The position numbers and the translations under genes were made by a program. Of a stretch of DNA of 64,000 bases, positions 51,167-58,922 are shown piece after piece (position 1 is the stretch's first letter; each line of letters starts with the position of its first letter). The stretch is taken from NCBI GenBank assembly GCA_015067185.1, contig SVMZ01000003.1, positions 62,001 to 126,000 of the forward strand. The letters run 5' to 3'. The notes under the pieces were generated by a model. That model ran no database searches and was not told the origin of the DNA. It worked only from the letters and a program-made list of their open reading frames with translations. This stretch comes from Oscillospiraceae bacterium. Lineage in GTDB: Bacteria; Bacillota; Clostridia; Oscillospirales; Ruminococcaceae.

Positions 51167-52963
51167 ATGGAGCCCATCCTTCAAAATTTTTCTGCCGATA
51201 TGCCGCGCACCGACTATCCCCGTCCGCAGTGGAAACGCGGCAACTGGCTCTGTCTCAACGGAAACTGGGATTTTGCCTTTGATTTTTCCAACAGCGGCGA
51301 AGCCCGCGGCATGGTTGAAAACGGCGATTATCCCCTCACCATCCGTGTCCCCTTCTGTCCCGAAAGCAAGCTCTCCGGTATCGGTTATATCGATTTCATT
51401 CCCGCCGTCTGGTACCGGCGCACCCTCACTCTGAATACCATCCCCTCCGGTCGGGCGCTGCTCCACTTTGGCGCCGTGGACTATTTCTGCAAAGTCTGGG
51501 TCAACGGCATTCTCTGCGGCAGCCACATCGGCGGCTACACCTCTTTTGAACTGGATATTACCGATACACTCCAAAAAGGAGAAAACACCATCACCGTTTA
51601 TGCTTACGACGACAACCGCTCAGCACGGCAGCCTGTAGGCAAACAGTGCGTTGAATACCGCTCCATGGCCTGCTCTTATACCCGCACCACAGGTATCTGG
51701 CAGACCGTCTGGCTGGAATTCGTCCCGGAACGCTATCTGCTCCGTGCACAGATGATCCCCCACGCTCTGGACAAAGCTGTGGATGTTACCGTTTTCACCG
51801 GTTCTCCCGCTTCCGGCTGTACCCTGCGTCTTACCGCCCGCTATGACGGACGCATCGTCGGCCACACCGAATCACACATCGCCGGCAGCATGGCATCCGC
51901 CCGCATCACGGTAGATGAGCTTCACCTCTGGAATCCGGGCTCCCCTGAAATATACGATCTTACCCTTGAGCTTCTGGACAGCGGCACAGGCGCTGTCATC
52001 GACACCGTGGAAAGTTATTTTGCCCTTCGCGATGTCTCTCTCACCGACCGCGCCCTCACCATCAACGGAAACCCTGTGTTCATGCGTCTGATTCTCGATC
52101 AGGGCTTCAACCCCGACGGTATCTATACCGCACCCAGTGATGAATTCCTTAAACGGGATATCGAACTCTCCATGGAGCTTGGCTTCAATGGTGCCCGCCT
52201 GCATCAGCGTGTCTTTGAGGAACGCACCCTCTACTGGGCAGATATGCTGGGCTATATCGTCTGGGGCGAGCATGCCGGCGGGTTTGATCTCGGCTCTGCC
52301 AATGCGCTGGAATATTTCCTGCCCGAATGGATGGATACCATCCGACGCGATTTCAACCATCCCTCCATCATCGGTTGGTGCTGCCTCAATGAAACCTATC
52401 ACTGCATGACTTTGGATGAAGAGGTGCACCGCATTCTCTACCGTGTGACCAAATCCCTCGATCCCTACCGCCCCGTCATCGATGCCAGCGGCGGTATGCA
52501 TTACGATACCGATATGTTCGACATCCACGATTACGAGCAGGATCCCGAAAAACTGGCCGCTTATCTGGCTCCCATGCGGGAGGATGCCCGCGTCTTCCAC
52601 AGTCCCATCGGACGTTACCGCGGCCCCGCCCCCAAGCGCCCTGATCTCTATCAGGGACAGCCCTACTGGGTCAGCGAATACGGCGGCACCTTCTGGAATC
52701 CCCATCTTGCCAAGGATGCCGATGGCTGGGGATACGGCGATGGCCCCAAAACCGAAGAGGACTTTGCCAAACGGTATGAGGAGCTCACCCATGTCCTTCT
52801 CTCCCATCCCCGTGTCTGCGGTTTCTGCTACACCCAGCTGACCGACATTGAACAGGAACAGAACGGTCTCTATTTCTACGACCGCACCCGCAAACTGCCA
52901 GACTGGGTCTATGACCGCATCCGCACCGCCAACACCGCTGCAGCAGCGGTTGAAAAATTCTGA
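51167..52963 (+). CDS. Glycoside hydrolase family 2 (beta-galactosidase/glucuronidase type)
   Basis: A 598-residue enzyme with the GH2 layout: sugar-binding jelly roll (residues about 15-175, with FLCLNGNWDF-like LCLNGNWDFAFDF), an immunoglobulin-like domain to about 290, and a TIM barrel. The acid/base Glu409 is in CLNETYH, the nucleophile Glu504 in VSEYGG. It lacks the long C-terminal domains of LacZ. AGGGAGG precedes the ATG. Cytoplasmic; substrate could be a beta-glucuronide, galactoside or mannoside. Confidence 0.92.
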   Translation: MEPILQNFSADMPRTDYPRPQWKRGNWLCLNGNWDFAFDFSNSGEARGMVENGDYPLTIRVPFCPESKLSGIGYIDFIPAVWYRRTLTLNTIPSGRALLHFGAVDYFCKVWVNGILCGSHIGGYTSFELDITDTLQKGENTITVYAYDDNRSARQPVGKQCVEYRSMACSYTRTTGIWQTVWLEFVPERYLLRAQMIPHALDKAVDVTVFTGSPASGCTLRLTARYDGRIVGHTESHIAGSMASARITVDELHLWNPGSPEIYDLTLELLDSGTGAVIDTVESYFALRDVSLTDRALTINGNPVFMRLILDQGFNPDGIYTAPSDEFLKRDIELSMELGFNGARLHQRVFEERTLYWADMLGYIVWGEHAGGFDLGSANALEYFLPEWMDTIRRDFNHPSIIGWCCLNETYHCMTLDEEVHRILYRVTKSLDPYRPVIDASGGMHYDTDMFDIHDYEQDPEKLAAYLAPMREDARVFHSPIGRYRGPAPKRPDLYQGQPYWVSEYGGTFWNPHLAKDADGWGYGDGPKTEEDFAKRYEELTHVLLSHPRVCGFCYTQLTDIEQEQNGLYFYDRTRKLPDWVYDRIRTANTAAAAVEKF

Positions 52964-52984
52964 TTTTTCATCTGTAAACCATAC

Positions 52985-53020
52985 ACGCCCCGAAGAAAAT
53001 TTTTCTTCGGGGCGTTCTTT
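52985..53020 (+). terminator. Terminator of the GH2 gene
   Basis: ACGCCCCGAAGAA pairs with TTCTTCGGGGCGT, followed by TTCTTTAT. A 13-base stem with a 5-base loop. Confidence 0.85.
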
Positions 53021-53046
53021 ATAAATCCTGATTTATTCTCTTTTTC

Positions 53047-54243
53047 TCACATTTCCAGCGGATATTCTTTGCGGATCACCTCTCCCGTCAGTTCTTTTCC
53101 CGCGGCATAGCGGTATATCTGCTTCACCTGTTTTTCCAGCAGTTTCCGCTCTCTTTCGGTTTTCAGCGTTTTGTAAAGAACATCTATCGGCCAGGTGGTA
53201 ATGGCTCCTCTGCCCTTCTGCACCGCTTTTAGAATGGAAAACGTCACGCTCTCCAACTGTTTTCCGTTCAGATACAGATGCATGGCAAGACCCATTCCCG
53301 GCAGATTTTTCTTTACAATAATATCCGAATTGGGCGCCATATTAAAATTACCGAGAGAATAGGCACAGGGGACTCCGTTTTTCCAGAGGGCACGCTGCAC
53401 CATGTGGGAATGAGAGGCCAGCACCGCATCCGCGCCGGCTTTCACTGCTTCCTCCACCACATATTCGGAGAATTTTCCCGGCTGCGGATTAAACTGCCCG
53501 CCCACATGGGGATAGCAGATGACAAAATCCGCCCGCTCTTTGGCAAGCCTGATATCTCCGACAAACTTCTCCATATACGGTTCAATTTTGTCCATATCCA
53601 TCCTGTCATCGGCCCTCTCAATGGTGGGAGGAAGTCCCATACATTTTTTAATAACACCGCGATGTTCTTCCTTCAGCTTAGGGAATCTTCTGTCCACCCA
53701 GGTTTTCATTTTAGCCGATACCTCGGGTGTATAGGTGGGCATTTTCAGATGCCGCAGCAAATTCATGTTTTCTATGTTGGCATCGCCCTCGGGCAGCTTT
53801 TTATTGGTGGTATAGGTGTAGGCAATCACCGCAATTTTCACACCGTCACAAGTTATGTAATATGCCTCTTCATGTCCCTTTTCCGGCAGGAAACTGCCTG
53901 TATGCGGAAGACCGATCTCATCCAGTACCCGCAGAGTCCGATACATCCCGTCTATACCCCGGTCCAGTGTATGGTTATTGATGGTGGAGATCAGATTAAT
54001 TCCTGCATTTTTCGCCGCCTGCGCAAAGGAATCGGGTGCGTTGAAAACATAGAAGCAGTCGGTGTATTTCACCTCTTTGCCCGCCAGAGGAAACTCCAGA
54101 TTGGCAACCGTAAAATCCGCCTCATCCAGCAGGGGACACACCTTTTCAAATACACTTTCAAAATTGTAGCTGCCGTCTTTTCTGCGCGCCGCCTTTAAAA
54201 CCGGCGGTTCACACATAACATCGCCCAAAACCGTGATTTTCAC
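53047..54243 (-). CDS. CapA family metallophosphatase-like protein
   Basis: A 398-residue protein of the CapA/PgsA family. Motifs in order: ITVLGDVMCEPP, FTVANLEFPLAG, NNHTLDRG, YPHVGGQF and ASHSHMVQ, which together form a calcineurin-like metal site. CapA proteins act in poly-gamma-glutamate capsule formation. This one lacks a signal peptide or membrane anchor, and no pgsB/pgsC partners are present, so a cytoplasmic phosphatase role is possible. It begins at GTG after GGGAGGAG. Confidence 0.9.
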   Translation of the reverse strand: MKITVLGDVMCEPPVLKAARRKDGSYNFESVFEKVCPLLDEADFTVANLEFPLAGKEVKYTDCFYVFNAPDSFAQAAKNAGINLISTINNHTLDRGIDGMYRTLRVLDEIGLPHTGSFLPEKGHEEAYYITCDGVKIAVIAYTYTTNKKLPEGDANIENMNLLRHLKMPTYTPEVSAKMKTWVDRRFPKLKEEHRGVIKKCMGLPPTIERADDRMDMDKIEPYMEKFVGDIRLAKERADFVICYPHVGGQFNPQPGKFSEYVVEEAVKAGADAVLASHSHMVQRALWKNGVPCAYSLGNFNMAPNSDIIVKKNLPGMGLAMHLYLNGKQLESVTFSILKAVQKGRGAITTWPIDVLYKTLKTERERKLLEKQVKQIYRYAAGKELTGEVIRKEYPLEM

Positions 54244-54269
54244 GTTTTCTCCTCCCTTCGGTCTGCTGC

Positions 54270-55124
54270 TTACTTTTTGACCGGCAGCAGCATCCTTGTC
54301 TGCTTTTTATACTCTGCAAACCCCGGCTTGGCTGACTGTCTTCTGTCTGCCATAGGAATGCTGACAACCAGAAACAGCAGTGTATTGGCAACCGCTCCCG
54401 CACAGAGATACCACATCTTCGGGAACACCGATATCACCATCAGTGCCACACCCCACCACATGAGTATCTCACCGAGATAGTTGGGATGGCGGGAATACCT
54501 CCACAAACCGCTGCGGATAAAGGTGCCCGTCCTGTTTTTGCGGAAACGGTGCATCTGAATATCCGCCGTTCCCTGCAGCACAGCGGCAGCAACAGACAAA
54601 CAGAAGAACACCACGCTTCCGATATTCCATTCGGCATCATTCAGGAACGCATACACAGCCGGCAGCGTACACCCATAGACGATCAGCGTAGGCACAAGGT
54701 GAATCCCCATAAAGTTGATGACAGGATAGAAGCTCCCTGTCTTCTCTTTCAGCATGGTGTACCGCCAATCCTGATGCTGCAGCCCCTGGAAGGTATATGC
54801 CCAGTTTGCCGTCAGGCGGATTCCCCAGAAGCACACAGCAATCAACAGCAGCAGCCTTACTGCAGAAAATTCCGTCGCTGCCGCATAGGCGACCAGAATT
54901 ACCATCGGCTGAACACTCCAGTAGGGATCATATACCGAGGCATTCCGAAAGATCAGACTAAAAACAAAGGTGATGACCGTTGCCACCACATCGGCAGCCA
55001 ACAAACTGAGCCACCAGTCCCAGGGCAAATGATTGTATATTCCCATTCCCGCTATGACGGCTATGATATACACCGCCGTAACAATAACAAAACTTGCTGT
55101 TCTGCTCTGCATACACTTTCTCAT
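54270..55124 (-). CDS. DUF1295 / isoprenylcysteine methyltransferase-like membrane protein
   Basis: A 284-residue integral membrane protein with several hydrophobic helices. The C-terminal part has RSGLWRYSRHPNYLGEILMWWG, the conserved motif of DUF1295 and steroid-5-alpha-reductase/ICMT-like proteins, for cofactor binding. It might reduce or methylate a lipid. The start ATG follows AAGGA; an ORF extension to 55151 is not needed. It precedes the CapA gene by 26 bases on the same strand. Confidence 0.88.
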   Translation of the reverse strand: MRKCMQSRTASFVIVTAVYIIAVIAGMGIYNHLPWDWWLSLLAADVVATVITFVFSLIFRNASVYDPYWSVQPMVILVAYAAATEFSAVRLLLLIAVCFWGIRLTANWAYTFQGLQHQDWRYTMLKEKTGSFYPVINFMGIHLVPTLIVYGCTLPAVYAFLNDAEWNIGSVVFFCLSVAAAVLQGTADIQMHRFRKNRTGTFIRSGLWRYSRHPNYLGEILMWWGVALMVISVFPKMWYLCAGAVANTLLFLVVSIPMADRRQSAKPGFAEYKKQTRMLLPVKK

Positions 55125-55209
55125 ACGCTCACATCCTTCAGCACCAAACATCGGAAAAACTCCTCAAATGAGGTTCCTCTTCCGCTTTTACAGGCAGCCT
55201 TCTTCGCTC

Positions 55210-55521
55210 TTATTTTGCCGTGGAAATATCTCTGATCATATCTCCGTTGATGATACGGATCTTCTTTTTCTCCTCCACCTTGATCCAGTTTTCCTCCACC
55301 GCAAGGATCTTTCCCTGTACTCCTCCGATATCGTTGAACAAGGTGATGGTGCAATCTTTTCCGATAAACTCTTTCAGCATTTCAACAGGCATTTTTCTTT
55401 TAACTCCTTTTCTCTTTCTTTGCATTTTACTGTGCATAAACCGCATCCGCAGCGGGATGATAATACAGCACAAAATAATAATCAGGTATAAATACCAGTA
55501 TCCTATCTCAGCCACCTCCAT
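55210..55521 (-). CDS. Small membrane protein with SH3-like tail (DUF6897-like)
   Basis: A 103-residue protein. Residues about 7-27 are a single membrane helix (WYLYLIIILCCIIIPL). The C-terminal 60 residues (CTITLFNDIGGVQGKILAVEENWIKVEE) look like a small SH3/Sm-like beta-barrel. Function unknown. The ribosome site is weak. The order with DUF2284 upstream and the DUF1295 gene downstream on the same strand suggests loose co-transcription. Confidence 0.6.
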   Translation of the reverse strand: MEVAEIGYWYLYLIIILCCIIIPLRMRFMHSKMQRKRKGVKRKMPVEMLKEFIGKDCTITLFNDIGGVQGKILAVEENWIKVEEKKKIRIINGDMIRDISTAK

Positions 55522-55602
55522 ACGCTGCCGTTTTTTCCTTATTTTCCTGTACCTTCCGGCACAGATCCTCTCATTGACCGCATTGTTCTGTACCCCGCCG
55601 TT

Positions 55603-56166
55603 TCATTCTTCTTTTTCATCCACACGAAACAGCAGCGCCCCAAAATATGTGACCGTATCGGCACCGTTGTTGTAGCGGATCCCGGCGGCATGGGCCAGCT
55701 CATTCACAATAAACCCATATCCCTCCAGTGAATGGTACAGCAGCTCAGGGAACCGGCAGGGGGCATCCGGATAGGTACACACTCCGCATTTTCCGCACCC
55801 CTCATTGGAAAGCAGCAGATAATTCTGCAGACATCCCTTCACTTCCCTATCGAACAACTCCACCAGCCTTTTAAAATCCTGCATTCCATTTTGCATTCCT
55901 TCAAAGTCGAAGGAATCTTCCAGTTCATATCGGTTGGAAAACAGCAGCATTTTGTCATACTGTTCCACTCTCGCTTTGCACTCTTCCAGTGTCCCCACTG
56001 CCGGCGGACAGGCCCATGAGGCTCCATAGCCCCGACAGCGGTTCTTCTCGCAAAGTTCTCTTACTTCCCGATAAAACCTCAGCTCTCCAATCTTCACATA
56101 TCCTGTTTCAAAAAAGATATTTTCAGCTGTTTTTTCTATTTTACAGACAGCACTCATGTGTTTCAC
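55603..56166 (-). CDS. DUF2284 cysteine-rich metal-binding protein
   Basis: A 187-residue DUF2284 protein. It has RCRGYGASWACPPAVG (residues about 44-58) and a ferredoxin-like cluster GCGKCGVCTYPDAPCRFPE (about 119-137), enough cysteines for a 4Fe-4S centre. These are predicted metal-binding proteins frequent in anaerobes; the role is unknown. It begins at GTG 6 bases after the upstream GNAT gene, so both belong to one operon with the lysophospholipase gene. Confidence 0.88.
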   Translation of the reverse strand: MKHMSAVCKIEKTAENIFFETGYVKIGELRFYREVRELCEKNRCRGYGASWACPPAVGTLEECKARVEQYDKMLLFSNRYELEDSFDFEGMQNGMQDFKRLVELFDREVKGCLQNYLLLSNEGCGKCGVCTYPDAPCRFPELLYHSLEGYGFIVNELAHAAGIRYNNGADTVTYFGALLFRVDEKEE

Positions 56167-56172
56167 GCTTTC

Positions 56173-56643
56173 CTATCGGATCTCCATCCTGTACAGCCCC
56201 TCCCACGGGGAATCCTTTTTGAATGTAGGCACCTTTTCAACAAACTTCCAGCCAAATTTCTCATACAGGCCTACATGATGAGTATAGAGATACACCTCTT
56301 TCAGCCCCATCTTTGCTGCATTTTCACAGACTGTATTCATCATTGCACGGCAAACCTGTTTGCCTCTGAATTTCTCATCCACATAGACATTGGCCAACCA
56401 AGGATAGATATCCGGTCTGCTTCTCAGATCATCCGACATGGACAGCTGATACATCCCCGCCGGTTCTCCCCCAAGCAGTGCCACAAAGGTTTGGGGAAGC
56501 CGATCCTCATGGATGGAGCGCTCCAAAATGCAGGCTACCTCCTCCATGCTCAGCCCGGTATCCCTGCCCCACCAGTCATAACTCCACCGACACACCCTGG
56601 CAAAGACTGCACTGTTTTTATCTGTCAGTTTTACAATCTCCAT
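56173..56643 (-). CDS. GNAT family N-acetyltransferase
   Basis: A 156-residue acetyltransferase starting at the ATG after AGGAG. It has the acetyl-CoA loop NVYVDEKFRGKQVCRAMM, with GKQ-V in place of GxG, and HHVGLYEKFGWKF. Substrate unknown. It starts 23 bases beyond the stop of the alpha/beta hydrolase gene and ends 6 bases before the DUF2284 gene, within one tight operon. Confidence 0.85.
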   Translation of the reverse strand: MEIVKLTDKNSAVFARVCRWSYDWWGRDTGLSMEEVACILERSIHEDRLPQTFVALLGGEPAGMYQLSMSDDLRSRPDIYPWLANVYVDEKFRGKQVCRAMMNTVCENAAKMGLKEVYLYTHHVGLYEKFGWKFVEKVPTFKKDSPWEGLYRMEIR

Positions 56644-56666
56644 ACCGCAATCTCCTGTTTTTTCCG

Positions 56667-57596
56667 TCATCCGGCAATTTTCCCGATCCATTCACACAAG
56701 ATGGCACGTATATCTTCGGCACAGCCGCAGCTTTCTTCATGCAGCAGGTCATGCCGCGCATCCGGAAACAGATGCATAGTCACCTCTTTAAGCCCTGCGG
56801 ACTCCATTGCATATTTCACCTGCAGAACACCTTTTCCGAAATCTCCCACCGGATCCTCCTGACCGGACAACAGTAAAACCGGCATTGTTTTGTTCCATCT
56901 GTCATAGGCACTGCGGCTGCCTGTACGCTTCATGGAATCCAACAACTGCCAAAACAATCCGGAGGAAATGCTTTTACGGCACAGCGGATCTGTCATATAG
57001 CTCTCCCGCTCGCTCTCATCGGAACAAAGCCAGTCAAAATCCGTCCTGTTGGGGATAAACTTTTTATTATAGGTTTCAAAAGAGAGCTTTTTCACCAACG
57101 GCGTGGTCTGATCAAACCCTGCCTTTTTGATTTGTGTTTTCACAATAGCCATCATCAAACGCAGGATACCGCCCGGCTGTTGTCCCGTTCCCATGATCAC
57201 TGCACCGTCCACCTTGTCATCATAGTGGTTCAGATACTCCCGCAGCAAAAAAGATCCCAAGGAAAATCCCAGCATAATATGGGGAATCTCCGGAAACCGT
57301 TGTGTCAGCTCCCCATAAAAGAGGTGCATGTCCTCCAGGCTGTCTTTCCAGCCATTTTCACCAAAGGAGGCACAGTCGGCGCTTCCCGGGTTTTCTCCAT
57401 GACCGCGCAGATCAAACCCTGCCACTGCCACACCCTGCGCTGTCAACGCTTCGGCCAAAACCGTATAACGGCCGATGTGTTCTGTCATGCCATGGGTAAT
57501 CTGCAGCAGAGCTTTTGGTTCTGTTTCCGGCAGCCACAGCTTTCCCGGAAGCATTACACCACCGCTTCCCACCACGGTCACGTTTTCCATTCTCAT
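56667..57596 (-). CDS. Alpha/beta hydrolase, monoacylglycerol lipase / lysophospholipase type
   Basis: A 309-residue serine hydrolase. It shows HGMTEHIGRYTVLAEALTAQGVAVAGFDLRGHG, the nucleophile elbow GFSLGSF, an Asp in LLLSGQEDPVGDFG and the His in FPDARHDLLHE. The domain order fits the Hydrolase_4 family, which cleaves monoacylglycerols and lysophospholipids. AGGGG precedes the ATG. First gene of the operon with GNAT and DUF2284. Confidence 0.9.
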   Translation of the reverse strand: MRMENVTVVGSGGVMLPGKLWLPETEPKALLQITHGMTEHIGRYTVLAEALTAQGVAVAGFDLRGHGENPGSADCASFGENGWKDSLEDMHLFYGELTQRFPEIPHIMLGFSLGSFLLREYLNHYDDKVDGAVIMGTGQQPGGILRLMMAIVKTQIKKAGFDQTTPLVKKLSFETYNKKFIPNRTDFDWLCSDESERESYMTDPLCRKSISSGLFWQLLDSMKRTGSRSAYDRWNKTMPVLLLSGQEDPVGDFGKGVLQVKYAMESAGLKEVTMHLFPDARHDLLHEESCGCAEDIRAILCEWIGKIAG

Positions 57597-57884
57597 TTTC
57601 TTTCCCCTCTTTCCCTGTCATGCAGAATTTTTTATCATATATTTGTATCAAATCATACCATACTTTTCCTTATTTTACAAGGAGATTTCAACGTGCAGTA
57701 TGCCGGCAGTTTATTTCTTACTTTTTCTCATTTATCAAAATATTGCAGATTGAATAATCAGCCCATATCCCAGTATAAATATATCCCCACCTTCTTACAA
57801 CCAATAAAAAAGCACGCTTTTTATTTTCTCTTCTTTCTTCCACCCACTAAACATAAACTGAGATTCTCATCATAAAATGAGACA

Positions 57885-57913
57885 TTGTTTTCTTTCTTGC
57901 CCTTTGCTATACT
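57885..57913 (+). promoter_or_regulatory. Promoter of the XRE-TPR gene
   Basis: TTGTTT and TATACT are spaced by 17 bases, 47 bases before the ATG. Confidence 0.5.
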
Positions 57914-57960
57914 GTATACACAGAAGCTTCTGAATTCCATCCTCACAAAGGAGATCGTTT

Positions 57961-58881
57961 ATGAACAGCACTATTCTCTCGGAAAACCTGAAAAAATTCC
58001 GCATTGCCAAAAATATGACACAGGAACAGACAGCGGATTTTCTCCACGTGAACACCCAAACCGTCTCCCGCTGGGAGTGTGGCACTACGCTTCCCGATGT
58101 ACTGACACTTCCCGAACTTGCTAAACTCTACGGTGTCACTGTCGATGATTTCTACAGAAAACACTCCGTAGCCTATGACAACTATGCTCAACGGCTCTCC
58201 GCTGTTTATGAGAAAACCCATGACCCCGAAGACTTTTTCCGCTGCGCACTGGAATACCAGAAGCTGATAAAAAACGGAGAACTCTCCCCGGCCGATCAGT
58301 GGAATTATGCAACCATCCACCATTTTATGATGCGCCACTGTCTCCATACCGCTCTGGAATGGTATGAGAAAGCAGCAGAAGCCCCCAACAGCGATCCTCA
58401 CACCCGCAAACGGGCCCGCTCTCTCCGCGGAAAACTACTTTTTGAAATTGGAAAAGGCAGCGAAGTGATCCGTGAACAGCAGGAACACACTACTCAAAAT
58501 CCCGAAAACACATTGGAATGGGAGTTGCTGATTGAAGCCTTTATTTGGGCAGAAGAATATCAGGAGGCCTATTCCTGTTTCCGGACAGCTTCTGCCAAGT
58601 TCCCCACCGTTTGGGAACTGTTCATTTACGGCGGTGAAATCTGCGCTGCCTTGGAACGCTATGAAGAAGCTTTCACCCTCTGGGACAAAGCCGGTGAGCT
58701 GGGAACCTTTTTCTGCGACGACCTCTACTGCAAAGCCGCCTGCCTCGATGACCTGGGAGAATACGAAAAAGCGGCCGGGCTGTATATGACCATTGCAGAA
58801 AAGCTCCGTGAGCGCAGCTTTGATGTGGAAGCCGACATGGCAGAAGAAGAGGCCGAAAAAATCCGTCAAAAAATAAACTGA
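57961..58881 (+). CDS. XRE family regulator with TPR-like domain
   Basis: A 306-residue protein. The HTH is at residues about 3-60 (LSENLKKFRIAKNMTQEQTADFLHVNTQTVSRWE). The rest is a run of TPR-like helical pairs, for example ALEWYEKAAEAPNS and YEKAAGLYMTIAEKL. The architecture recalls peptide-sensing RRNPP or Rgg-type regulators, though many XRE-TPR proteins sense other signals. AAAGGAG precedes the ATG. It stands alone. Confidence 0.85.
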   Translation: MNSTILSENLKKFRIAKNMTQEQTADFLHVNTQTVSRWECGTTLPDVLTLPELAKLYGVTVDDFYRKHSVAYDNYAQRLSAVYEKTHDPEDFFRCALEYQKLIKNGELSPADQWNYATIHHFMMRHCLHTALEWYEKAAEAPNSDPHTRKRARSLRGKLLFEIGKGSEVIREQQEHTTQNPENTLEWELLIEAFIWAEEYQEAYSCFRTASAKFPTVWELFIYGGEICAALERYEEAFTLWDKAGELGTFFCDDLYCKAACLDDLGEYEKAAGLYMTIAEKLRERSFDVEADMAEEEAEKIRQKIN

Positions 58882-58886
58882 CAGCA

Positions 58887-58912
58887 AAAGCCAGAGGAAA
58901 TCCTCTGGCTTT
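58887..58912. terminator. Bidirectional terminator between the XRE and protease genes
   Basis: AAAGCCAGAGGA pairs with TCCTCTGGCTTT, a 12-base stem with a 2-base loop region, between convergent genes. Confidence 0.75.
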
Positions 58913-58922
58913 CTCCTTATTT

